Positions 1 to 9,247 are shown, numbered from the stretch's first letter. The stretch is DNA of 64,000 nucleotides from Mesorhizobium sp. (GCF_016793485.1 NZ_JAEULZ010000005.1:1-64000); one strand, 5' to 3'. The notes: generated by a model from the sequence alone, not told the origin. A program made the numbers and translations.

Positions 1-69
1 GCTCCCATCGCGGGCTTCGGTCAGTACAGGCGCCAGAATGTTCTGGGTCTGCAACGAACGGAGAGAATG

Positions 70-489
70 ATGGCACTGACTAACGAAACTTCCAGTAACG
101 CTCACGGCGCAACGACAGGCGAACCCGCACCCGTCGCAAACGGCAAGGCCAGGGTCGGCCGCAAAAGCAAAGGACTAAAGAGCGCTTCCATCGAAATTGC
201 AATTGCTCCAAAGACCCCTGCGGCACCCGGAAACACTTCCACGTCCAAAACAAAGCCAGCTGCACGACCGGCGGAGACAAAGGCCGCAGCCGTCCTGAAG
301 AAGCTGAACGCACCAAAGGGCGTTACGATCGAAACGCTGATGGAGGAGACCGGCTGGCAGGCGCATTCGGTGCGCGGTTTCCTCTCGGCGGTCGTGAAGA
401 AGAAGCTCGGTCATACCCTCGTCAATGAAGTCGGAAAGGATAGCGTGCGACGCTATCGTATCGAACCCGCCGGCAAGACAGCGAAGTGA
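70..489 (+). CDS. DUF3489 domain protein
   Basis: A 139-residue protein of unknown function. The first 75 residues are low complexity, rich in Ala, Thr, Lys and Pro and strongly basic. The last 60 or so (from [14 protein letters not shown] to RRYRIEP) look like a small winged-helix-type domain that I recognise as DUF3489. Two ATGs lie at 67 and 70; the GGAG at 60-63 is better spaced for the second. The gene ends 4 bases before the DUF2924 gene, which itself overlaps the recombinase gene, so the three form one transcription unit. This trio recurs beside serine recombinases in alphaproteobacteria. A DNA-binding helper role is inference only. Confidence 0.75.
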   Translation: MALTNETSSNAHGATTGEPAPVANGKARVGRKSKGLKSASIEIAIAPKTPAAPGNTSTSKTKPAARPAETKAAAVLKKLNAPKGVTIETLMEETGWQAHSVRGFLSAVVKKKLGHTLVNEVGKDSVRRYRIEPAGKTAK

Positions 490-493
490 TGTC

Positions 494-970
494 ATGGTCT
501 CGCCAAACCAGCGTATCGAGCAGGAGGTCGCCGTGCTCGGCGATCTCCCGCGTGAAGAGTTGGTAGCCAGATGGATCAAGGCTTACGGTTGCCCACCGCC
601 GAAAGGCGTCAAGCGCAGCCTGCTGGAGCGGGCCGCAGCCTGGCATCTGCAGGCGCGGCATCTGGGCGGTCTGTCCGCGACCGCTCGCAAGGCGATCCGC
701 GATGCGGCGAAGCACGGCAGTGCCCGCGCGAGCGCATCAGGCAGGCCGGCTGATAGCAAGAATGCCAGAACCGGCAACCGCCCAATCGTCAATCCACCAG
801 CCCCGAGGTCTGGCACACGGCTGGTCAGGGAGTGGAACGGGCGGACGCACGTCGTCGACGTAACGGACGACGGCTTTGTCTTTGATGGCAAGACTTATCG
901 ATCGTTGTCGGCTGTCGCCAAACGCATCACCGGCGCACATTGGTCCGGCCGGAGGTTTTTTGGCCTATGA
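494..970 (+). CDS. DUF2924 domain protein, coupled to the recombinase
   Basis: A 158-residue protein. The N-terminal half (LREELVARW-type helix, AYGCPPPKGVKRSLLERAAA) and the C-terminal half (GTRLVREWNGRTHVV, FDGKTYRSLSAVAKRITG, WSGRRFFGL) match the DUF2924 family, whose C-terminal part recalls small DNA-interacting modules in phage and plasmid proteins. The ATG at 494 is chosen because it directly follows the upstream gene; an in-frame ATG at 425 would lie inside that gene. The stop codon overlaps the recombinase start as ATGA at 967-970, implying translational coupling and joint work with the recombinase. The molecular function is unknown. Confidence 0.8.
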   Translation: MVSPNQRIEQEVAVLGDLPREELVARWIKAYGCPPPKGVKRSLLERAAAWHLQARHLGGLSATARKAIRDAAKHGSARASASGRPADSKNARTGNRPIVNPPAPRSGTRLVREWNGRTHVVDVTDDGFVFDGKTYRSLSAVAKRITGAHWSGRRFFGL

Positions 971-2667
971 GCAATGCATATCGCCTCTTGCGCTGCGCAA
1001 TCTATACCCGCAAGTCCACTGAGGAGGGACTGGATCAGGAGTTCAACTCGCTCGACGCCCAGCATGAAGCCTGCTCAGCCTTCGTAGCATCACAAGTCGG
1101 ACTGGGCTGGAAGTTGGTACCGGACCGCTATGATGATCCCGGTTACTCCGGCGGCAGCATGGAGCGCCCTGCCCTGCAAAGACTGCTGCAGGACATCAGG
1201 GACAAGAAGGTCGATGTGGTTGTCGTCTACAAGATCGACCGGCTGACACGCTCGCTTACCGACTTCTCCCGGATCGTCGAAGTATTCGATCAGGCGGGTG
1301 TCTCGTTCGTCTCCGTCACGCAGCAGTTCAACACCACAACGTCGATGGGCAGGCTGACGCTGAACGTACTTTTGTCCTTTGCCCAGTTCGAGCGGGAGGT
1401 CACCGCGGAGCGTATCCGCGACAAGATCGCAGCCTCGAAGAAGAAGGGCATGTGGATGGGCGGTGTCGTGCCACTCGGCTACCGGGTCGAGAACCGCAAG
1501 CTCCTCGTCTATCCCGAAGAGGCCAGGACGGTCCGTTGGCTATTCAAACGGTATCTTGAGCTGAAGTCGGTTCGTGCGCTTGTGGATGATGCAGCATCGA
1601 ACGGACACTTCGGACGCGCGGCAATTCGAAGGGATGGGTCGACAGTCGTGACGCGCCCATTCGGCCGCGGCAATCTTTATCATCTGCTCTCGAACGTCAT
1701 CTATGTGGGCAGTATCCGGCACAAGGATCGTATCTATGATGGTGAGCATGATGCCATCATAGACCAAGAGACTTTTGACGAGGTGCAGCGGCTTTTGAAG
1801 CATCAGGCACCCAAGCGAACGAGTTCCTCCAACCAGCGCGACGGCCATCTCCTGACCGGTATTATCTCTGACGAGGCCGGCGACAAGCTGCGGGCAGTCC
1901 ACGCCAACAAGAAAGGCGTTCGCTATCGATATTATGTATCGAGAAATCTGGTCGAAGGCCGCAAGAGGGATGCGGACGGCTGGCGTTTGCCGGCAAACGA
2001 AATTGATTCAGTTGTTGAGCATCGGCTGACTAAGAGCCTTCATGACCGCGCCCAACTCACTGATTGGATTCAAGAGTTTTATCCAGCTGCAAACCTCGCA
2101 GCAGCGCTGGAGCGCAGCGAGCTTGTGATAGCCAGGTTGAAAGTGGATACGGTGGAAGCCCGACGCGCCCTGGTTCAGAACCTGATCCATCGCGTTGTTC
2201 TGCTTCCAGGCACGCTCACACTGGAGATCGACCGTCAGGCGATTGTTGCCGAGCTTCTACCCAACGCGGAGCCACCGCCACAGGAGCCTGAAGGCACGGT
2301 TATCAGCATCGAATGTCCGATCTCGATGAGACGCCGCGGGGTCGAAATGCGGATGGTCGTCACAAATGGAGTTGACCGTCATCGCGAGCCCGATCCCTCC
2401 CTGGTGCATCTTGTCCTAAGGGCACATCGATACCTCAGCATCCTCAACGATGGTAACGGCAGGACACTTTCGGACGTCGCCGCTGTCGAGACGGTTGAGC
2501 TCTCGGAGGTGAGCCGCATCCTGCCGCTCGCGTTTCTCTCACCATCCATCGTAGACAGCATCCTGGCGGGCACCCAGCCCGTCAGCCTGACGGCCCAGCG
2601 TCTCTCGCGTCTCACCGACCTGCCCTCCTCATGGCGGCAACAGTCGGAGCTTCTCGCTCAAGACTGA
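967..2667 (+). CDS. Large serine recombinase
   Basis: A 566-residue site-specific recombinase of the resolvase/invertase superfamily. The N-terminal catalytic domain (about residues 9-155) shows the nucleophile motif IYTRKSTEEG with Ser17 as predicted catalytic serine, then YSGGSMERPALQRL, KIDRLTRSLTDF and the helix LSFAQFEREVTAERIRDKI. The DNA-binding 'Recombinase' domain follows (GGVVPLGYRVENRKL, SVRALVDDA, LLSNVIYVGSIRHKD). The place where large serine integrases carry a Cys4 zinc ribbon has none of the four cysteines (LLTGIISDEAGDKLRAVHAN), as in a subset of alphaproteobacterial members. The start is fixed by ATGA overlap with the DUF2924 gene. It probably mobilises or mobilised the adjacent accessory DNA; the target site is unknown. 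Confidence 0.93.
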   Translation: MSNAYRLLRCAIYTRKSTEEGLDQEFNSLDAQHEACSAFVASQVGLGWKLVPDRYDDPGYSGGSMERPALQRLLQDIRDKKVDVVVVYKIDRLTRSLTDFSRIVEVFDQAGVSFVSVTQQFNTTTSMGRLTLNVLLSFAQFEREVTAERIRDKIAASKKKGMWMGGVVPLGYRVENRKLLVYPEEARTVRWLFKRYLELKSVRALVDDAASNGHFGRAAIRRDGSTVVTRPFGRGNLYHLLSNVIYVGSIRHKDRIYDGEHDAIIDQETFDEVQRLLKHQAPKRTSSSNQRDGHLLTGIISDEAGDKLRAVHANKKGVRYRYYVSRNLVEGRKRDADGWRLPANEIDSVVEHRLTKSLHDRAQLTDWIQEFYPAANLAAALERSELVIARLKVDTVEARRALVQNLIHRVVLLPGTLTLEIDRQAIVAELLPNAEPPPQEPEGTVISIECPISMRRRGVEMRMVVTNGVDRHREPDPSLVHLVLRAHRYLSILNDGNGRTLSDVAAVETVELSEVSRILPLAFLSPSIVDSILAGTQPVSLTAQRLSRLTDLPSSWRQQSELLAQD

Positions 2668-2946
2668 GCATCAGCCGACCATCGCGGCGATGCAAGACTC
2701 CAAACGTTTGGATATAGAACCAGGGCACTAGAGACGCCGGGCCAATTTTGGCGTGTCAGCGACCCAAAACAGAGACAAATCTCCAGACGTCGCCGACCGG
2801 AAGGCCGTAAGCTCCGGAAATCACAAAGCTTTTTGGAGACAGCCGGAAGTGCCTCAAAAAGGCTGGACTGAATGGTGGGGGGACAGTCACACAAACTCTC
2901 TACCAAACGTTTCAATCTCTGTTTTCAACCACTGTCCCGAACAGTG
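2668..2946. other. Non-coding gap after the recombinase
   Basis: 279 bases with no credible gene and visibly lower GC than the rest of the window. It holds two copies of the decamer CCAAACGTTT (2700-2709 and 2903-2912), whose third copy lies beyond the next gene at 4297-4306, and one arm of the imperfect direct repeat described separately. Short reading frames here have no start signal and no recognisable content. Confidence 0.6.
2772..2790. repeat. Imperfect direct repeat, left copy
   Basis: GAGACAAATCTCCAGACGT at 2772-2790 matches 17 of 19 positions of GAGACGAATCTCCAAACGT at 4286-4304. Both copies are followed shortly by CGACCGG (2794-2800 and 4314-4320). The pair brackets the hypothetical gene at 2947-4125. 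It may be a trace of insertion or a recombinase-related site; that is inference. Confidence 0.5.
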
Positions 2947-4125
2947 TCAGTCGGTTCCAGCCTGTCGATCGTTGAGGAATTCTCTCGAAATAACCGGATC
3001 AATGCGGTCGGCCTGTGCCAACGCCCAATCCCTCCATGCGTCGAGTTCCTCACGAGCTATTCCCAGGTCGGATGATGCGATCCGATCAAGGACGGAGTGG
3101 ACATAGTTCCGGATATCGTTTGCTTGCCGAAGCGCAGTTGCTTCTCCAAGCAAACGTTCGGTTCTTGCCTGTTCTGCGCGACGGCGGCGCTCAATCTCCT
3201 GCCGCTCGGCCTCCACCTTTCTGGCTTGCTCTTCTTTGATGAGCTCAGCTTTTCTCTTGATCAACCATTCGTGGTGACCAACCTCGCGTGCTCGGTATTG
3301 CATTTCGGCCGCTACCAATACGTTCACAGCGATCTCAACGACGTGGGATTCAACCGGACCGTCTATCTGCTCGTCCCAGGTCGTACGCGGGCCATCAATC
3401 TTGTAACTTGTGGTGATGGACGCGCGAAGTTTATGCGATGCGGGAAGTCCAGCTTGAGTTGATGTACGCCAACCGCTGCGTTGATAGCCAGGATGATCAA
3501 TCGCCAGATAGACGTCTTGTTCGCCGACCGTGATTGGAAAACGATCAGGATCCTTTCCGCGAACTGCTGTCCTTGCGCCACCACGCTCAAGAGCAGTCAG
3601 GATCGCATCAAGGACTCTTAGGCGCCTTCGCTCGAAAGGGGTTTCGAACAGAGGGGCGTCAAACATCGACACATAGCTCAGTGATTCCTGCTTCTTACGG
3701 CGAACAATATCGTCCTGAAGAAGCTTGGCTATCCCCCTGTGAGCTCTTGAGAGGTCTTTCGGAACGACGACCTTGCCGACAGCACGTGTGGCGCGTGAGA
3801 CAAGGTCGCCTAGCGACTCCTCAAATTTCGGCGGAGAAGAAATCTCCATTTCAATTAAGTTTCTGGGAACTTCATGGTAGGCCCATCGATGCCCACCAAA
3901 GCGCACGATCTGAGGCATGCCAAGGCTTCGAGGTGGGAGAGGTACTTTCAAGGTCCGCTTACCCGCTTCGACTTTCGCCCAATGTCCGCGCGGCGGAATT
4001 GGGACGTTATGCCGTCGACAGACTTTCGCGAAAGCCACATCCGATATTCCGACGCCACTTGCGATTGTGCGCACAGGTTCTCGCCAGACCAAGTCGTATA
4101 ACTCTTCTCTTGAATAAGTCGGCAT
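2947..4125 (-). CDS. Hypothetical protein with N-terminal HTH-like segment
   Basis: A 392-residue protein, probably cytoplasmic: no signal peptide or membrane segment. The N-terminus (YSREELYDLVWREPVRTIA, GISDVAFAKVCRRHNVPIPP, RGHWAKVEAGK) resembles a helix-turn-helix module seen at the start of many uncharacterised accessory-region proteins of Proteobacteria. The middle has no motif I recognise. Residues about 290-345 are a charged Lys/Glu/Arg/Ala stretch (RKVEAERQEIERRRRAEQAR) predicted to be coiled coil. It is transcribed toward the recombinase and bracketed by imperfect direct repeats. It may be cargo of the mobile segment. I do not assign a function. Confidence 0.75.
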   Translation of the reverse strand: MPTYSREELYDLVWREPVRTIASGVGISDVAFAKVCRRHNVPIPPRGHWAKVEAGKRTLKVPLPPRSLGMPQIVRFGGHRWAYHEVPRNLIEMEISSPPKFEESLGDLVSRATRAVGKVVVPKDLSRAHRGIAKLLQDDIVRRKKQESLSYVSMFDAPLFETPFERRRLRVLDAILTALERGGARTAVRGKDPDRFPITVGEQDVYLAIDHPGYQRSGWRTSTQAGLPASHKLRASITTSYKIDGPRTTWDEQIDGPVESHVVEIAVNVLVAAEMQYRAREVGHHEWLIKRKAELIKEEQARKVEAERQEIERRRRAEQARTERLLGEATALRQANDIRNYVHSVLDRIASSDLGIAREELDAWRDWALAQADRIDPVISREFLNDRQAGTD

Positions 4126-4397
4126 CAGTACACCCTCTGGCCAGGACCGATTTGGACGAGGAACAGCCTACGAGATTTTTGCTACAGTTGGTGCATCGCC
4201 CTGATGCTCTTTTCGAAACACTTGGACACGGAAAGTGGCCAACAGAGACGAGTGCGCGATTTCGACAATGGGACGCCGGAAAAGAGAGACGAATCTCCAA
4301 ACGTTTTCACGGTCGACCGGCCAAGCCTCGGATATGTCGGAGCTATTCCCGCCACAGCCTGAAAGGACAAAAAGTACTTTAATATCAAGTAGTTAAA
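4126..4397. other. Non-coding gap between hypothetical gene and tRNA
   Basis: 272 bases with no credible gene. It contains the upstream region of the minus-strand hypothetical gene and the right copy of the direct repeat. It ends exactly at the 3' end of the tRNA gene, the usual junction type between core genome and an integrated element. No copy of the tRNA 3' end was seen elsewhere in the first 4.4 kb. Confidence 0.5.
4286..4304. repeat. Imperfect direct repeat, right copy
   Basis: Right copy of the 19-base repeat (2 mismatches to 2772-2790). It also contains the decamer CCAAACGTTT at 4297-4306, which occurs twice more at 2700 and 2903; AAACGTTT is itself palindromic. Confidence 0.5.
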
Positions 4398-4473
4398 TGG
4401 TGGGCCCGGAGGGACTCGAACCCCCAACCAAGCGGTTATGAGCCGCCGGCTCTAACCATTGAGCTACAGGCCC
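4398..4473 (-). tRNA. tRNA with CAU anticodon, probably tRNA-Ile2
   Basis: On the minus strand a 76-nt cloverleaf runs from GGGCCTG (5' acceptor) to CGGGCCC plus A and an encoded CCA. It has a seven-pair acceptor stem, a TAGCTC D-arm and a GGTTCGAGTCC T-arm. The anticodon loop reads CTCATAA, giving CAU. The anticodon arm context (GCGGCTCATAACCGC) resembles tRNA-Ile2, whose C34 is modified to lysidine by TilS, more than elongator or initiator tRNA-Met. The identity rests on recall of these patterns, so Met remains possible. Its 3' end faces the recombinase cassette. Confidence 0.85.
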
Positions 4474-4575
4474 CACGCGGGCTGATTAGTGGCTTTTGGT
4501 TCGCGGCACAAGCCGCGTGTCGGCAATTGCCGGTGTTGTCCGAAGATTGCTTTCGGGCTCTGCGCGACCACCTCC

Positions 4576-5523
4576 CTAGCGCAGAGCCTTGTCGCCGCCA
4601 GCGGCGGTGATGACGCCGACGATGATGAGGCCGGTCAGCAGGAGCCTGACGCCGGCGCTGACGCCGAAGGTGTTCAGCATGGTGAGCAGCAGCACGAGGA
4701 AGAGGGATGCGCCCCAGATGCCGGGCACGTTCGCCTTGCCGCCGGCGACCGACGTGCCGCCGATGACGACGACGGCGATTGAGGACAGCAGATATTCGTT
4801 GCCGATATCGACGTTCGCCCCACGGAAATAGCCGGCCAGCAGCGCGCCGTTGAGGCCGCCGAGCATTCCGCAGAGCGTATAGGTCAGGAAGCGTATCCAG
4901 CCCACATTGACGCCGGCCAGCCATGCGGCGCGGATGTTCTGGCCGATGGCCAGAACCGAGCGGCCGTAGATCATGCGGTTGAGCGCGAGCGCCGCGCCGA
5001 TGGTGAACAGCACGGTCAGCATCGCCATGACCGGGATGCCCAGGAACTGGACGTTGGTGAAGTCGGCAAAGCCCGGCGGCGGCTTGATCTGGAGCCCGCG
5101 CCCGAAGGCGATGTCGATGGAATGGATGATGAAGCTCGCCGACAACGTGGCGATGATGGGCGGGATGCGCAGCGCCCAGATCAGCAGGTAGTTCGACGCG
5201 CCGACCGCTGCCCCGGAAGCAAGCGCCGCAAGCAGCCCGAGCGCGATGCGCGAATCCTGTCCGTTCATGACGGTCATGGCGACGGCGCTGGCCAGCCCGA
5301 TATTGGCCGGCAGCGAGAGATCGACGTTGCCAGGCCCGAGCGTGATGACGAACATCTGGCCGACGCCGACGATGACCATGAAGACGGCGAGCGACAGGGC
5401 AGCTGTCAGCATGCCCCCGCCCCCGACGCCACCGGTAAAGGTGATCGTCGCAAGCCACACGACGAAAGCACCGACGAAGGACCATATCCACGGCGTGGAG
5501 AAGAGCGCGCGCGCCTGCGTCAT
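4576..5523 (-). CDS. Sugar ABC transporter permease (RbsC-type), second
   Basis: A 315-residue inner-membrane protein of the BPD_transp_2 family (RbsC/XylH type), with about nine hydrophobic segments from FVGAFVVWLATITF onward. Family landmarks are LGPGNVDLSLPANIGLASAV, YGRSVLAIGQNIRAAWLAGV and VVVIGGTSVAGGKANVPG. The ATG at 5523 overlaps the stop of the upstream permease by one base (TGATG), so the two are translationally coupled. It is the last gene of the minus-strand importer operon (binding protein, ATPase, permease, permease) and pairs with the other permease to form the channel. The substrate is unknown; a pentose, hexose or polyol is usual for the family. Confidence 0.92.
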   Translation of the reverse strand: MTQARALFSTPWIWSFVGAFVVWLATITFTGGVGGGGMLTAALSLAVFMVIVGVGQMFVITLGPGNVDLSLPANIGLASAVAMTVMNGQDSRIALGLLAALASGAAVGASNYLLIWALRIPPIIATLSASFIIHSIDIAFGRGLQIKPPPGFADFTNVQFLGIPVMAMLTVLFTIGAALALNRMIYGRSVLAIGQNIRAAWLAGVNVGWIRFLTYTLCGMLGGLNGALLAGYFRGANVDIGNEYLLSSIAVVVIGGTSVAGGKANVPGIWGASLFLVLLLTMLNTFGVSAGVRLLLTGLIIVGVITAAGGDKALR

Positions 5524-6500
5524 CAGCGTTCCCTCCGGCTGATCAGCACGCGCGCGGCGAGTACGACGATAAGAATGATGCCATTGGCGGCGACCTGCCA
5601 ATCGGGCGGTATCTTCATGAAAGTCAGCAGCGGAGAGGCCGCGAGCGCCAGCGTCAGCGCGCCCAGAACCGCGCCTATAGGCGAGACGCGCCCGCCGACG
5701 AACTCGCCGCCGCCGAGGATGACGCCCGCGATCGCAAGCAGTGTATAGCCGTTGCCGATGTTGGCGTCGCCGGCGGTGGTGATGCCGACGAGCGTCATGC
5801 CCGACAGCACGCCGAAAAGACCGGCGAGCGCGAACAGCGTCATCTTGACCCGCAGGATCGACCAGCCGGCGCGCCCGAGCGCGACGGGATTGCCACCCGA
5901 CCCGCGGAGGATCGCGCCGTAGGAGGTGCGCATGAGGCCAAAATGCACGACCAGCGCGATGACGACCGCCGCGACGATCGGAAACGGCACGAAGGGCGGC
6001 TTGAAGCTCACGATGGCCGAAAGCCAGTCGGGCGCCTTGCCGCCGGGCGTCGGCAGGGTCAGGATCGCCAGCCCCTGCCAGACGAAACTCATGCCGAGCG
6101 TCACCACGATCGACGGCAGGTTGCGCAAATGGATCAACGCGCCGAGCAGCGCATAGACGCCGATCGAGCCCAGCAGGATCAAGACGCCGACCAGCGGCGC
6201 ATCGCGCAGCCATGTCGCCGTGATGCAGGCGACGAAGCCGACAAAGGTGCCGATCGACAGGTCGAGTTCGTTGCTGGCGATGACGAACATCTGCGCAATC
6301 GTGGCGAGCGCGATCGGGATCGCCAGATTGAGCATCAGGCTGAAGCCGAAATAGCTGATGGCACGCGGGTTCAGCCAGGCGATGGCGATCACCACAAGCG
6401 CAAGCGAAAGCGCCGGCAGCATGGCGCGCAGCATGCGCGCGCGGGCGGCAGAACCGGGTCTTGCCGGCGGACGGTCGACGGTGGCGGAGGCGGCGCTCAT
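5523..6500 (-). CDS. Sugar ABC transporter permease (RbsC-type), first
   Basis: A 325-residue integral membrane permease of the same family as its downstream neighbour. Hydrophobic segments start at [16 protein letters not shown]. Diagnostic stretches are [52 protein letters not shown] and [12 protein letters not shown]. The chosen ATG at 6500 (MSAASATVD) lies inside the end of the ATPase gene, with a 4-base overlap; a longer frame upstream reads through the ATPase gene and is ignored. With the second permease it should form a heterodimeric pore energised by the ATPase. Confidence 0.92.
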   Translation of the reverse strand: MSAASATVDRPPARPGSAARARMLRAMLPALSLALVVIAIAWLNPRAISYFGFSLMLNLAIPIALATIAQMFVIASNELDLSIGTFVGFVACITATWLRDAPLVGVLILLGSIGVYALLGALIHLRNLPSIVVTLGMSFVWQGLAILTLPTPGGKAPDWLSAIVSFKPPFVPFPIVAAVVIALVVHFGLMRTSYGAILRGSGGNPVALGRAGWSILRVKMTLFALAGLFGVLSGMTLVGITTAGDANIGNGYTLLAIAGVILGGGEFVGGRVSPIGAVLGALTLALAASPLLTFMKIPPDWQVAANGIILIVVLAARVLISRRER

Positions 6501-7966
6501 GACGCCTCGCTGAAGGAAGACTGGATCACTTTTTCTTCCGTCACTTCGCCACGGTTCAGACTGGCGACGATGACGCCGCCGCGGAACACATAGACGCGGT
6601 CGCAATGTTCGAGTTCGTCGGTCTCGGTCGTGTACCAGAGGAAGGTCCGGCCGCCCTTCGCTTCCTCGCGGATCAGGTCGTACACCTCCAGCTTGGTGCC
6701 GATGTCGACACCGCGCATCGGATCATCCATCAGGATGATCTTCGCATCGGACCCGAGCGCGCGCGCAAAGAGCGCCTTCTGCTGGTTGCCGCCAGAGAGC
6801 GACAGGATGTTGTTGTTCATGTCCGGCGTACGGATGCCGATCTTTTTCTTCCAGCTTTCGGCCATCTCGCCCTCTTTTCGAGACGAGATGAAAAGCCCGT
6901 TGCGGAGCCTCGCGAGGGACCGGATGCCGATATTCTTGCCGATGGACCACTGTGCGAAGATGCCGTCGGTCTGGCGATCTCCGGCGACGAGCGCGACGGG
7001 CGCGGAAACCTCGACACCTTGGCTGCGGCGGCGCGCTGCATCGAACACGGCAAGCAGGAGGTCGGTCTGGCCATGGCCGGCGAGGCCGGCAAGCCCGATG
7101 ATCTCGCCTTCATGAGCCGTCAGTTCGACACCGTCCGACTGGCGGGCAGGCCGCGCCCGGACGCGCAGCGGTCCTGCCTGGCGGGCCAGAATCTCGGCCT
7201 GCGTGGCCGGCTTTTCGCGATGGTCGGCGCCACCCATGGTCGACACGAGCCGTTCGCGATCGAACGATGAGGCAGCGTCGGTCGCCACGACCTTCCCGTC
7301 GCGCATGACGACGATGCGATCGGCGTTTTCGAGGATTTCGCCCAGAAGGTGCGAGATCAGGATGCAGCTCTTTCCCGAAGCAACGAAGCGCCTGACGAAG
7401 GCCAGCAGCTGTCCGGCCGTATGGGCGTCGAGCGACGACGTCGGCTCGTCGAGGATGACGAGGTCAAGAGGATCGTCGGTGACAGTGAAGGCGCGCGCCA
7501 CCTCGACCATCTGGCGCTTGCCGATGGACAGGTCACTGACGATGTCGGAGGGGTCTATGCCATGATCAGGGAAAATCTCGTCGAGCTTCGCGGCGATCAG
7601 CGCCGCCGACCGCTTGCGCCATCCAAATCCCCTGATCGCGGGATGATTGACGCGGGTATTCTCGGCCACGCTGAGATTGGGGCAGAGTGAAAGCTCCTGG
7701 AACACGCAGCGTATGCCGAGCCGCTTGGCGCGGACCACGGAATAAGCCTCCTCGACCGTCCCGCGAATGACAACCCGGCCGCGGCCGGGTTCGAGCGTTC
7801 CGGCCAGCGTATGCATCAGGGTCGACTTGCCGGCGCCGTTGTGACCGACAAGGCCGATGCATTCACCGGCGTCGACATGAAAGTCCACGCCGTCAAGGGC
7901 ACGGACGGCGCCGAAATGCTTTTCGACGCCGTCCAGCCTGACAATATTCTCGCGGGTACCGGACAT
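6497..7966 (-). CDS. Sugar ABC transporter ATP-binding protein (RbsA-type)
   Basis: A 489-residue protein with two tandem nucleotide-binding domains. Domain 1 has Walker [11 protein letters not shown], signature LSIGKRQM and Walker B DLVILDEP. Domain 2 has a degenerate Walker A ([11 protein letters not shown], lacking the lysine), an intact LSGGNQQK signature and Walker B ILMDDP followed by RGVDIG. Loss of the second Walker A lysine is normal in the RbsA/MglA group. It supplies energy to the two downstream permeases and overlaps the first by 4 bases. ATG 7966 (MSGTREN) is the only plausible start. Confidence 0.94.
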   Translation of the reverse strand: MSGTRENIVRLDGVEKHFGAVRALDGVDFHVDAGECIGLVGHNGAGKSTLMHTLAGTLEPGRGRVVIRGTVEEAYSVVRAKRLGIRCVFQELSLCPNLSVAENTRVNHPAIRGFGWRKRSAALIAAKLDEIFPDHGIDPSDIVSDLSIGKRQMVEVARAFTVTDDPLDLVILDEPTSSLDAHTAGQLLAFVRRFVASGKSCILISHLLGEILENADRIVVMRDGKVVATDAASSFDRERLVSTMGGADHREKPATQAEILARQAGPLRVRARPARQSDGVELTAHEGEIIGLAGLAGHGQTDLLLAVFDAARRRSQGVEVSAPVALVAGDRQTDGIFAQWSIGKNIGIRSLARLRNGLFISSRKEGEMAESWKKKIGIRTPDMNNNILSLSGGNQQKALFARALGSDAKIILMDDPMRGVDIGTKLEVYDLIREEAKGGRTFLWYTTETDELEHCDRVYVFRGGVIVASLNRGEVTEEKVIQSSFSEAS

Positions 7967-8003
7967 CAGAATCCGATGCCCGCGAAGGTCACGCCATGCA
8001 CGA

Positions 8004-9020
8004 TCATTTCTTGATGTTGGCCTCGATGGCCTTGATCGCGTCTTCCTTGGTGTATTCGGCGCTCGCCACGCTGCCGACCTCGATATTCGGCAGAGCCGCT
8101 TCGAAGTTGTCCTGCGTGAAGGCCAGGTAAGGCACAAGCATGTCGTGCGGCACGTCGGTGCGGCCGTCGAGCACCTGCTGGGCGACCCAGAAGGCGAGAG
8201 ACGAAACGCCCGGCGCGATGGACGCCGACCACGTCTTGTAGCCGTCCTTTTCCTTCTGCTCCTTCCACCAGGCCAGTTCGTCCTGGCGGTTGCCCATGAT
8301 GATGGTCGGGCGCGGCTTGCCGGCTGCGGCAAAGGCCTGGGCCGTGCCGTAGCCGTCACCACCCTGCGTCACCACGGCGACAATGTCGGGCAAGGACGGC
8401 AGGACCGTCGCGACCGCCTTCTGGGCGGTCGTCTGGTCCCAGTTGCCGGTCACCGAGTTGACGATCTTGAACTGCGGATTTGCCTCCACGCCGGCGAGGA
8501 TGCCGCGATGGATTTCCTCGTCGATCGAGGTGCCGGCGAGGCCGCGGATTTCCAGAAGGTTGCCGCCGTCCGGGTGCAGCGCTTTCAACTGCTCGATTTC
8601 CTGCTTGCCCATGTCGAAGAAGTCGACGACGACGCGGTAGGCGCAGGGCTCTGTGACGAGACCGTCGAAGGAGACGACGACGATACCGGCGTCGCAGGCT
8701 TGCTTGACCGCACCGTTCAGCGCGTCCGGCGAGGAGGCGTTGATGACGATGGCGTCATAGCCCTGCAGGATCAGGTTCTGGATCTGCGCGGCCTGTGTCG
8801 GCACTTCCTGGTCCGCGGTGGTGAACACGTCGGACGCTGCGACCACACCGTCGGCCACGGCTTTCTTGGTGACGGCTTCATAGCTCTTCAGCATGGCCTG
8901 ACGCCACGAATTGCCGGCGTAGTTGTTGGAGAATGCGATCTTCTTGTCGCTGGTGTCGGCCAGCGCGGTGCCGGATGCGAGCATCGCGGCAAGTGTACCC
9001 AATACGAACAGCTTCTTCAT
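8004..9020 (-). CDS. Periplasmic sugar-binding protein of the ABC importer
   Basis: A 338-residue periplasmic binding protein of the RbsB-like (Peripla_BP_4) group. A clear signal peptide ([20 protein letters not shown]) is followed by the mature start [20 protein letters not shown]. Further landmarks are [29 protein letters not shown] and [26 protein letters not shown] sits just upstream of ATG 9020. First gene of the importer operon, 37 bases ahead of the ATPase gene. The start codon is preceded by a 125-base leader with an inverted repeat at 9144-9159 that may be an operator. The substrate cannot be told from sequence. Confidence 0.92.
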   Translation of the reverse strand: MKKLFVLGTLAAMLASGTALADTSDKKIAFSNNYAGNSWRQAMLKSYEAVTKKAVADGVVAASDVFTTADQEVPTQAAQIQNLILQGYDAIVINASSPDALNGAVKQACDAGIVVVSFDGLVTEPCAYRVVVDFFDMGKQEIEQLKALHPDGGNLLEIRGLAGTSIDEEIHRGILAGVEANPQFKIVNSVTGNWDQTTAQKAVATVLPSLPDIVAVVTQGGDGYGTAQAFAAAGKPRPTIIMGNRQDELAWWKEQKEKDGYKTWSASIAPGVSSLAFWVAQQVLDGRTDVPHDMLVPYLAFTQDNFEAALPNIEVGSVASAEYTKEDAIKAIEANIKK

Positions 9021-9143
9021 TCCACTCCTCCCGTGGGACCTCACAAAATCACGCCGGCACCTCCTGCCGACGCTCCTGCCGGATAGCCGCATGCGGGCAT
9101 CCGGAGTCCGTTCTACATTCGCGCGTGCCCAAAGCAAGTGCAA

Positions 9144-9159
9144 GTCTGACAAATCAGAC
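9144..9159. promoter_or_regulatory. Inverted-repeat operator candidate of the sugar importer
   Basis: GTCTGA-CAAA-TCAGAC is a perfect 6-base inverted repeat with a 4-base spacer, embedded in an AT-richer patch 124-139 bases before the binding-protein start codon. Its size fits a GntR- or LacI-family dimer site. No regulator gene is adjacent, so the protein that would bind is unknown. Confidence 0.45.
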
Positions 9160-9247
9160 AAACACATTCTCGCGATTGGGCCAGCCAGGGAGGGTCCTAA
9201 TGGGCTTCAACCCTGCGAAGCGGGGGATTGGGGCAAGGTGTTGAGCG

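Noticed and set aside
1..4125. Prophage
   Set aside because: Apart from the recombinase and the two DUF genes there are no phage structural, lysis or replication genes.
1..4397. A duplicated tRNA 3' end as attachment site for the recombinase cassette
   Set aside because: No second copy of the last 15-20 tRNA bases was found in this part of the window; the other border would lie upstream of position 1.
7021..7160. Loss of the second Walker A lysine in the importer ATPase as a defect
   Set aside because: A degenerate second nucleotide-binding site is normal in RbsA-type tandem ATPases.
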